From assembly GCA_949746285.1 (NCBI GenBank), contig CATJZH010000107.1, forward strand, positions 1 to 8,043: a stretch of DNA of 8,043 bases, in the 5' to 3' direction. Shown here piece after piece: positions 1 through 4,890 of the stretch. The notes below the pieces were generated by a model. It ran no database searches, was not told the DNA's origin, and was given only the letters and a program-made list of their open reading frames with translations. The position numbers and the translations under genes were made by a program. Position 1 is the stretch's first letter, and each line of letters opens with the position of its first letter. This DNA comes from an uncultured Clostridia bacterium. GTDB taxonomy: Bacteria > Bacillota > Clostridia > TANB77 > CAG-508.

Positions 1-7
1 AACAAAT

Positions 8-33
8 AAAAAATCAATCTAAAAAGATTTTTT
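8..33 (+). terminator. possible weak terminator of an upstream gene
   Basis: An 8-base perfect inverted repeat (8-15 AAAAAATC, 26-33 GATTTTTT) encloses a 10-base loop, and the 3' arm is itself a T-run. This could end transcription from a gene left of the window. The stem is almost purely A-T and would be weak, and it abuts the -35 box of the next promoter, so it may be chance in AT-rich DNA. Confidence 0.3.
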
Positions 34-34
34 G

Positions 35-63
35 TTGAAAAAAAGCAATATATATAGTATAAT
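35..63 (+). promoter_or_regulatory. sigma-A-type promoter of the HD-ART gene
   Basis: The -35 box is TTGAAA (35-40) and the -10 box is a perfect TATAAT (58-63), with a 17-base spacer. Transcription should begin near 70, giving a leader of about 32 bases before the ATG at 102. A Shine-Dalgarno sequence (AAGGGAAG, 88-95) lies six bases before that ATG. Confidence 0.75.
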
Positions 64-101
64 ATTTATGTTAACCAGGTAAAAGGAAAGGGAAGTTTCA
101 A

Positions 102-1874
102 ATGAAAACAAATTTAAATACACTTACACAAGACGAAATAGATGATCTAGAAAATTTTATAAAATCTAGAATGAAAAAAGAAAATAAACATATTCAAGAA
201 TTTTTAAGAGATTTAAAGTCTGGAAAATTGAAAAATAAACATATTGAAATAGAAGCGTTAGATTTTATTTGCGAAGGATTAACAGATATAGTTGAAGCTT
301 GGAGTGAGGGAAAGGAAGAGGTAGGTGAAGTAGAAAGAGTTGTATGTGCTCCAGAAACAAGAGTTGGAAAATTTTTAAGAACATATAATAAAAAACAAAT
401 AAATCTTCGTGATGGAATAAATATGTTAAAAAAAGATAATATGTTTGATGAAACTATAAGAGCAATATCACGAACTTTTGAAAGAAGAAAGCGTTTTAGC
501 TTAGGTGATCATGATGTAACTCATACTCAAAGGGTATTATTAAATGCAGCAATGATTATGAATTTAAGAAAAGAACTTTCAGAAAGAGAAAGAAAAATAA
601 TTCTTACATCAATAATTTATCATGATAGTGGTAGAATACATGATTTTGAAGATAAATGCCATGGAGAAAGAGCAGTTCAGAATTTTACTGATGAATTAGA
701 TGAATTTTCAGATGATGAACAAGATTTAATAAAGTTTCTTATTATACAGCATTGTAAATCTGGTTCAGAAAATGAAATGGCAATAGCAAGTTTAAATAAA
801 ACAGAAGAAGAAAAAGAAAGATATAGAATTTTTCTAAACTATGTTAAAGATGCAGATAAGTTAGATAGAGTAAGATTTCCAGAAGTTATACCAATGTTAT
901 CTGATTCATTAGATCCAGAAATGTTATATTTTGATGAATCAAAAAGATTAATAAAATTTGCTTGTGAGTCTCTTGAAAATACAGATTTGTTATTCCATAT
1001 AAAAAATAACAAATCAAAAGAAGATTTATTTAGTAGGGAAAAAGTTTTTGCAGAGGTAGAAGTTGGTGAAGAATTAGAAGAAAGTGTATATAAAGTTTTA
1101 AGAGAAAATGGATATCCTAAAAGAAGTAAAAATCTAAAATTGAATAGAATAAAGCCTCATAACAGTAAATTTATAAAAGATGGGTATTTGTATTTATTAA
1201 GAGGAAGCAGACGAGGTCAAATGAGCGGATTCTTTTCATATCCATATTCAAAAGATAAGAAAAATGTAGAGCAATATTTAAAAGAACATCCTTCAGAAAA
1301 TGCAGATTTTATTGCAAGTCAGCAAAGTTTAAAAGGAAGAGAAAGATTTATATCGACTACTACAGATATTACTATAGTTGCTGAATATACAGATTTAGAT
1401 TTAAATAGAAACATTTCTGGAAGCATATATGTTTTAAGAGTTAAACCAGAAGATGCTTATAGAATAATAAGTCCAGTAGGTTTAAAGGAATTTTTTGGAA
1501 CAGAAGAAGATCATGATGAAAATGAATATTTAATTCCAGATTTTATAGCACCCGAAGAAGTAATAAAAGAGTTTGAGTATAATGACTATATAGGAGTTTA
1601 TGAATTTTTAAAAAATGAAATAGGATTAGATATTGAAAAATCAGATATTAGTTTGAAAGACGATATTAATGAACAACCAGAACTTTCTGATAAATATTTG
1701 GATTATATAAGAAGAATGAATGGGATAAGTAATAAATATTGGGAAGATACATATGGAGGAAATAGTAGTAATTTTCAGGAAATGACTAGAATTATAAATA
1801 ATGGAAAAGGAAATACTGTTTTGGAAAGAATGATTAATGGATTATTTGATCCACATGATGATGATCCAAGATAG
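102..1874 (+). CDS. HD-domain phosphohydrolase fused to a putative ADP-ribosyltransferase domain
   Basis: A 590-residue soluble protein with no signal peptide or membrane segment. Residues 1-120 are charged and probably helical, with no recognised domain. Residues about 131-260 form an HD metal-dependent phosphohydrolase domain: H137-D-x-x-H141-x-x-R-V, H174-D175-S-G-R, H187, H217 and D250-A-D-K-L-D255 supply the usual metal ligands, so it looks catalytically intact. Residues about 360-505 resemble an ADP-ribosyltransferase of the R-S-E class: R367 in LLRGS, S418-T-T-T-D, a GSIYVLRV strand (440-447), and E473-N-E475-YLIP as the E-x-E motif, in the spacing seen in cholera-toxin-like enzymes. 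The C-terminal 85 residues are unassigned and acidic at the end. The start is set by a good Shine-Dalgarno site. Substrates are unknown; HD enzymes usually hydrolyse nucleotides or phosphoesters, and ARTs transfer ADP-ribose from NAD+. The HD call is firm; the ART call is motif-based. It appears monocistronic, with tmRNA following from its own promoter. Confidence 0.85.
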   Translation: MKTNLNTLTQDEIDDLENFIKSRMKKENKHIQEFLRDLKSGKLKNKHIEIEALDFICEGLTDIVEAWSEGKEEVGEVERVVCAPETRVGKFLRTYNKKQINLRDGINMLKKDNMFDETIRAISRTFERRKRFSLGDHDVTHTQRVLLNAAMIMNLRKELSERERKIILTSIIYHDSGRIHDFEDKCHGERAVQNFTDELDEFSDDEQDLIKFLIIQHCKSGSENEMAIASLNKTEEEKERYRIFLNYVKDADKLDRVRFPEVIPMLSDSLDPEMLYFDESKRLIKFACESLENTDLLFHIKNNKSKEDLFSREKVFAEVEVGEELEESVYKVLRENGYPKRSKNLKLNRIKPHNSKFIKDGYLYLLRGSRRGQMSGFFSYPYSKDKKNVEQYLKEHPSENADFIASQQSLKGRERFISTTTDITIVAEYTDLDLNRNISGSIYVLRVKPEDAYRIISPVGLKEFFGTEEDHDENEYLIPDFIAPEEVIKEFEYNDYIGVYEFLKNEIGLDIEKSDISLKDDINEQPELSDKYLDYIRRMNGISNKYWEDTYGGNSSNFQEMTRIINNGKGNTVLERMINGLFDPHDDDPR

Positions 1875-1886
1875 GAAAATATTTAC

Positions 1887-1915
1887 TTGTGAAAAAAAAA
1901 GAAGTATTGTATAAT
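1887..1915 (+). promoter_or_regulatory. sigma-A-type promoter of ssrA
   Basis: The -35 box is TTGTGA (1887-1892) and the -10 box is TATAAT (1910-1915), with a 17-base spacer. Initiation near 1922 gives a precursor with about 39 extra 5' bases, which RNase P would remove to make the mature end at 1961. The -35 box starts only 13 bases after the preceding stop codon. Confidence 0.75.
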
Positions 1916-1941
1916 ATTAAATAGTATATACAATACTTTTT
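1902..1941 (+). terminator. probable terminator of the HD-ART gene, overlapping the tmRNA promoter
   Basis: A 12-base perfect inverted repeat, AAGTATTGTATA (1902-1913) and TATACAATACTT (1927-1938), has a 13-base loop. It is preceded by an A-run (1892-1900) and followed by T's to 1941, and it starts 27 bases after the stop codon. This is the shape of an intrinsic terminator, although the stem is A-T rich. The tmRNA -10 box (1910-1915) begins inside its left arm, so only read-through transcripts from upstream can form this hairpin. Confidence 0.5.
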
Positions 1942-1956
1942 GCATATACTATTTAA
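1917..1956 (+). repeat. 13-base inverted repeat in the tmRNA leader
   Basis: TTAAATAGTATAT (1917-1929) and ATATACTATTTAA (1944-1956) are perfect inverted copies around a 14-base loop. They fill the segment between the -10 box and the mature tmRNA 5' end. In RNA most of this could form a hairpin ending four bases before the RNase P site; in DNA it could be an operator. It shares bases with the 1902-1938 repeat, so the two hairpins exclude each other. Confidence 0.6.
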
Positions 1957-1960
1957 ATAT

Positions 1961-2312
1961 GGGGGTGTATTTGGTTTCGACAGTAATTTAGAAGGATAAA
2001 TAGCGAGTAGTGGAGATGCCTGGCCACTATAAAAGGCATACAATAAATATAAACGCTGATAATAAAGAATTAGCATTCGCTGCCTAAGCCAGCGACGTCT
2101 TACTTTTGCAACCTACGGCTTAAGATAAGGCGACGATTAGTAGGAAACGAAGTTAGTATATTCTCTTTATACTAATGGGATTTTTTAAGAGATACTTTAA
2201 ATAAACTTTGTTTATTAGGAATATTTAAAGGAATTTTTATAATAAACTGCACTCGGAGAAGTTTATTTGGAAGAATTATTGGACGTGAGTTCAACTCTCA
2301 CCACCTCCACCA
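1961..2312 (+). ncRNA. ssrA: transfer-messenger RNA (tmRNA)
   Basis: tmRNA rescues ribosomes stalled on broken mRNA and tags the unfinished peptide for proteolysis; it works with SmpB. The 5' end GGGGGTG (1961-1967) pairs with CACCTCC (2302-2308) to form the tRNA-like acceptor stem (one G-U). The T arm is GTGAG / TTCAACT / CTCAC (2285-2301), and the conserved GGTTTCGAC lies at 1973-1981. The tag reading frame occupies 2055-2087, and its stop codon sits in a small stem-loop (GCTG / CAGC, about 2079-2094), as in other tmRNAs. An 8-base hairpin (2153-2160 / 2168-2175) belongs to the pseudoknot region. The mature CCA is genome-encoded at 2310-2312, with discriminator A2309, and a second CCA follows at 2313-2315. 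The length of 352 bases is normal for the one-piece form. Confidence 0.97.
2055..2087 (+). other. tmRNA tag-peptide reading frame
   Basis: Reading from GCT at 2055 to TAA at 2085-2087 gives ADNKELAFAA. With the alanine carried by charged tmRNA the degradation tag would be A-ADNKELAFAA. The Ala-Ala end is the signal recognised by ClpXP-type proteases. The resume codon is placed by analogy with tmRNAs that restart at a GCN codon; a restart one codon earlier (AAC) would add an Asn. Confidence 0.8.
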
Positions 2313-2325
2313 CCAAGCAATCTAT

Positions 2326-2344
2326 TCTAACTTTTGTTAGATTT
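2326..2344 (+). terminator. weak terminator after ssrA
   Basis: A six-base stem, TCTAAC (2326-2331) and GTTAGA (2336-2341), with a TTTT loop is followed by only three T's. It lies 13 bases after the tmRNA CCA, where a terminator is expected, but it is short, so read-through into the NUDIX gene is plausible. No convincing promoter is visible between 2345 and the NUDIX start. Confidence 0.4.
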
Positions 2345-2415
2345 AAACATATAGTATCAAATTCGGGAAGAAGTTGATTTTTTGCATTAAAAAAGAAAAT
2401 TTTTAGGAGAAGAAA

Positions 2416-2931
2416 ATGGAATTAATACAAATAGTTGATGAAAATGGGAATTTTAATGGACAAATCATAGATAAAGAAGAAGCCCATAATAAAAATTTAT
2501 TGCATAATGAAGTTGCTGTCTTTATTATAAATGACAAAAAGCAAGTTTTACTTCAAAAAAGAAGTGCAAACAAAAGATTTAATCCAAATAAATGGGCTTT
2601 ATGTACTGGACATGTAGATGCTTATGAAAGTTTGGAAGATGCAATTTTAAGGGAAATAAAAGAAGAAGTTGGACTTGATATATTAAAGGATGATTTACAT
2701 CAATTTGGTGAAAGAGAATTTACAATAATAGATTCGAATTCACATATTACTTATTTTTACTATATTAAATCAAATTTAAATGAAAAAGATTTTATTATAC
2801 AAAAGGAAGAATTATCGGAAGTAAAATGGTTTGATATAGATGATGTGATAGATATGATAAAGAAAAATGATAGTTCAATAGTTTTTGATGAAAAAAGATT
2901 AAAATTATTTGAACAATTACGAAATATATAA
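2416..2931 (+). CDS. NUDIX hydrolase (IPP-isomerase-like subgroup)
   Basis: A 171-residue cytoplasmic NUDIX enzyme. NUDIX proteins hydrolyse nucleoside diphosphates linked to another moiety, using divalent cations. The NUDIX box G-x5-E-x7-R-E-U-x-E-E-x-G-U is complete: G65, E71, R79-E80, E83-E84, G86-L87. It sits after a typical strand (VLLQKRS, 44-50) and the segment NPNKWALCTGH (56-66). The N-terminal VDENGNFNG (7-15), followed by a His-containing linker (H24, H30), and the overall length resemble the COG1443-type family that includes isopentenyl-diphosphate isomerase and YfcD-like hydrolases. The full NUDIX box and the CTGH context favour a hydrolase over an isomerase. The substrate cannot be told from the sequence. 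The start is supported by AGGAG (2405-2409) six bases upstream. It may be transcribed by read-through from ssrA. Confidence 0.93.
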   Translation: MELIQIVDENGNFNGQIIDKEEAHNKNLLHNEVAVFIINDKKQVLLQKRSANKRFNPNKWALCTGHVDAYESLEDAILREIKEEVGLDILKDDLHQFGEREFTIIDSNSHITYFYYIKSNLNEKDFIIQKEELSEVKWFDIDDVIDMIKKNDSSIVFDEKRLKLFEQLRNI

Positions 2932-2946
2932 TATAATTTAGATATG

Positions 2947-2981
2947 AAGTCAGTACTATATGTACCTGATTACTTAATTTT
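2947..2981 (+). terminator. possible imperfect terminator after the NUDIX gene
   Basis: CAGTAC (2951-2956) pairs with GTA-C-CTG (2962-2968, one bulged C) around a TATAT loop. AAGT / ACTT (2947-2950 / 2972-2975) can extend it past a three-base bulge, and AATTTT follows. The fold is interrupted and the U-tract short, so this is a weak candidate. The rest of the 127-base gap to the next gene holds no clear promoter. Confidence 0.3.
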
Positions 2982-3058
2982 GTGAAAAGTTGTAGATAAC
3001 TATCACTATTGCACCAAAAATGTCAGTAAAATAAATAATATTCAAATGGAGTTATTAT

Positions 3059-3415
3059 ATGAAAAAAATTATAGCAGTTATTGCAGTTATATTATTTTTA
3101 GTTATAGTTAGTATGCTTATTTCAAATCACGAGTTTCATACATATAACTTTTTTTCATCTTTTTCAGGTTTGGCAAAAATATTGTTTACTAAAAAACAGT
3201 ATACTGTTATTCAGAATGAACCATATAAGATTATGATAGCTGAGTCAAGACGAAATAACAAAACGAGTAATGATATATTAGATGAGTATATGGAAGAAAT
3301 AGGATTTTACAGGGAAGACCAAATGGGGTCATGTATTATATACTATAATGGCAACCAATATAAAGGTGTATATACTAGTGGAAATTCATATTATTCTGTA
3401 TGGGAGTTTAAATAA
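3059..3415 (+). CDS. small membrane-anchored protein of unknown function
   Basis: A 118-residue protein that I do not recognise. Residues 4-21 are a continuous hydrophobic segment preceded by two lysines: an uncleaved signal anchor or a signal peptide without an evident cleavage motif or lipobox. The remaining ~95 residues would then lie outside the membrane. They contain a lysine-bearing stretch (KKQYTVIQ, 45-52), an acidic helix (about 71-81), and a tyrosine- and glycine-rich C-terminal part (Y95, Y96, Y101, Y105, Y111, Y112) that looks like short beta strands. There is one cysteine (C92). The start is supported by GGAG (3048-3051) seven bases upstream. It ends 22 bases before the next gene, so the two are probably co-transcribed. 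Composition matches its neighbours, with no sign of truncation. Confidence 0.75.
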   Translation: MKKIIAVIAVILFLVIVSMLISNHEFHTYNFFSSFSGLAKILFTKKQYTVIQNEPYKIMIAESRRNNKTSNDILDEYMEEIGFYREDQMGSCIIYYNGNQYKGVYTSGNSYYSVWEFK

Positions 3416-3437
3416 TAATGAAATTATCAAATTATAA

Positions 3438-4625
3438 ATGAGTAGGAAAATGAAGGAAAACTTAATTATGCAAATTATAGAAAGAACTAAAAAAGAAGAA
3501 AAATCTTATAACAGAGCTAAAGCTATAGAGAAATTTAAAAGAAATCTAGTCTTATTAAAAGCAAGAATATTAAATCAAGGAATAAGCCCTGATGATGATA
3601 AAACAATTCAATTACATAGAGATGCAAATGGAGAGCTTAGGGATTATTATGTTAGAAATCCATATTTACAAACAGGTTCAAGCTATATTGCTGTAACTGT
3701 GATAAGAGAAGACTTCCAAAATAATAGATTTATTTATAGAGGTCTAATTCCAGGAGCTGATAATGCGATTGGAGTGATAGAGTCTAATGTTCCATTATCA
3801 GAGATTGTAGCAAGTTATGATGGAAATATGAAATTTCAAGAAATGCTTTCAGAGCAGAATGCCCAAAGAGTACGTGATGAATACTATTCTAAAATAGGAG
3901 AGGAAGTTAAACCTTTAGATGGACATTGTTTATATTTTGGAAAGCCTGATTTTGTTTTAGGAAAAATGAAAAAAGAAGAAAATGGAAAATTCAATTTTAA
4001 TAGTGATACAAGTCCTGATATAGAGGAATTTTTACTTGAGGAAAGAGAAGAAGTAAAAAAACAAGAACTTATGAGAAATAAGGATTCTGTAGAAATAGAT
4101 TTAGGCGGTGGCATGGTAGTGGCCAAACAAAATTGTTGGATAGAAAGAGGAAAAAATGTTAATTTTGCAGGTATAAATAATGATGCTTTATACTACAGAT
4201 ATGAACCTGAAAAGGTAATAAGAACTGAGGATAATAAATATGCTTATATAGGGGATGTACAAATCGGTGAAGCAAAAGGAGCAAGAGTAAATCCAGACGA
4301 ACCTATACAATTTGTAAGTCCATTTATTTTTAAAGATGTAGTATTTTGGGCAGATGGTAAAAATTTGGTGCAATACTTTTTAGATAAGAAATTTGCAGGA
4401 TTAAATTTAACTTTAGGAGAAATCTTTACTAATCAAAAATTAAAAGAGGCAGAATTAAAAAGTGATGAACATACTTTTATTGGAGGAATTACTTTAGATG
4501 AATTTGGAGAATGTAAGAAAAGTGAAGCGATACCAGAAACAGTAAAAAAAGCAATTGAAGATTATGAAGAGCAAAGAAATGGAAGGCAAAACAATATTAT
4601 TAGTTTTGATAACTTTTCTAAATAA
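3438..4625 (+). CDS. soluble protein of unknown function
   Basis: Up to 395 residues, hydrophilic, with no signal peptide or membrane helix; I recognise no family. Residues 1-47 are basic and helical (many K/R). Residues 60-130 look like a mixed alpha/beta domain (VRNPYLQ, SYIAVTVI, FIYRGLIPG). An acidic, likely helical linker spans about 196-215. A second globular region covers 217-355 (EIDLGGGMVV, KYAYIGDVQIG, QFVSPFIFKDVVFW), and the C-terminus is charged (356-395). The start is uncertain. The ATG at 3438 has no Shine-Dalgarno site. The in-frame ATG at 3468 has AAGGA (3453-3457) ten bases upstream and would give 385 residues; it may be the true start. The gene follows the membrane-anchored gene closely, suggesting a pair. 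No catalytic motif can be named. Confidence 0.8.
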   Translation: MSRKMKENLIMQIIERTKKEEKSYNRAKAIEKFKRNLVLLKARILNQGISPDDDKTIQLHRDANGELRDYYVRNPYLQTGSSYIAVTVIREDFQNNRFIYRGLIPGADNAIGVIESNVPLSEIVASYDGNMKFQEMLSEQNAQRVRDEYYSKIGEEVKPLDGHCLYFGKPDFVLGKMKKEENGKFNFNSDTSPDIEEFLLEEREEVKKQELMRNKDSVEIDLGGGMVVAKQNCWIERGKNVNFAGINNDALYYRYEPEKVIRTEDNKYAYIGDVQIGEAKGARVNPDEPIQFVSPFIFKDVVFWADGKNLVQYFLDKKFAGLNLTLGEIFTNQKLKEAELKSDEHTFIGGITLDEFGECKKSEAIPETVKKAIEDYEEQRNGRQNNIISFDNFSK

Positions 4626-4651
4626 ACTAGGAATATTTTTCTAAAAAATGC

Positions 4652-4680
4652 TTGTCAAAATAAAATCTATTTAGTATAAT
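4652..4680 (+). promoter_or_regulatory. sigma-A-type promoter of the riboswitch-ATPase unit
   Basis: The -35 box TTGTCA (4652-4657, one mismatch to consensus) and the perfect -10 box TATAAT (4675-4680) are separated by 17 bases. Initiation near 4687 places the riboswitch at the very 5' end of the transcript and gives an untranslated leader of about 200 bases. Confidence 0.85.
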
Positions 4681-4691
4681 TCAATTATATT

Positions 4692-4760
4692 TAAAAGGGA
4701 GTAGCTATAAACACTAATCAACAATCTCGATATTTAAAATATCTGGTTAGTAACCTTTTT
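4692..4760 (+). promoter_or_regulatory. yybP-ykoY (Mn2+-sensing) riboswitch aptamer
   Basis: The leader carries the hallmark GGGAGTAGC (4697-4705) of the yybP-ykoY class. P1 forms from AAAAGG (4693-4698) and CCTTTT (4754-4759). An inner helix pairs ACTAATCA (4713-4720) with TGGTTAGT (4744-4751). The conserved loop ACAATCTC follows (4721-4728), and the terminal helix is GATATT / AATATC (4729-4734 / 4738-4743) with a 3-base loop. Members of this class bind Mn2+ and usually turn on Mn2+ exporters, including P-type ATPases in lactic acid bacteria, which matches the gene downstream. Recognition is by motif and fold, not by a covariance search. Confidence 0.85.
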
Positions 4761-4770
4761 ATTAAGGAGT

Positions 4771-4824
4771 GAGACTTTTAAAGAAGCAATAAATAAAATA
4801 TTGTTTCTTTAAAAGTCTCTTTTT
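4771..4824 (+). terminator. riboswitch-controlled intrinsic terminator
   Basis: A long hairpin: 15 perfect pairs (4771-4785 with 4805-4819, beginning GAGAC and ending GTCTC), one G-U, and five more pairs (4787-4791 with 4799-4803), with a 7-base loop and TTTTT at 4820-4824. It starts ten bases after the aptamer and lies about 65 bases before the ATPase start codon, so it is the expression platform for transcription attenuation. Confidence 0.92.
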
Positions 4825-4890
4825 AGATATAAACTGTAAAAAGATTAATAAAAATAGTATTTTATAAAATAATATAAAGGGAGGATTAAA

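Noticed and set aside
1834..2076. 80-codon open frame on the minus strand
   Set aside because: It lies antisense to the end of the HD-ART gene, the ssrA promoter and the tmRNA 5' domain, and its residues are low-complexity (Leu/Tyr/Ile-rich), as expected from AT-rich antisense DNA.
2285..2330. Integration (attachment) site at the tmRNA 3' end
   Set aside because: ssrA 3' ends often host islands, but no second copy of this sequence and no integrase gene is seen in the window, and the downstream genes match the surroundings in composition.
2416..2931. Annotation as isopentenyl-diphosphate isomerase (idi)
   Set aside because: The length and N-terminus resemble that family, but the complete hydrolase-type NUDIX box and the absence of the isomerase Cys context make a generic NUDIX hydrolase safer.
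2979..3037. Promoter for the small membrane protein (TTGTGA at 2980 or TTGCAC at 3009)
   Set aside because: No acceptable -10 box lies at 16-18 bases from either hexamer (TCACTA and TAAATA are poor), so no promoter is called.
3884..4373. Two minus-strand open frames (3884-4126, 4188-4373)
   Set aside because: Both are antisense to the 395-residue gene and have Ser/Phe-rich or Tyr/Ile-rich composition with no domain; they are shadows of the real frame.
4626..4651. Terminator after the 395-residue gene (TAGGAA / TTTCTA)
   Set aside because: The stem is six weak pairs with one G-U and is followed by A's rather than T's.
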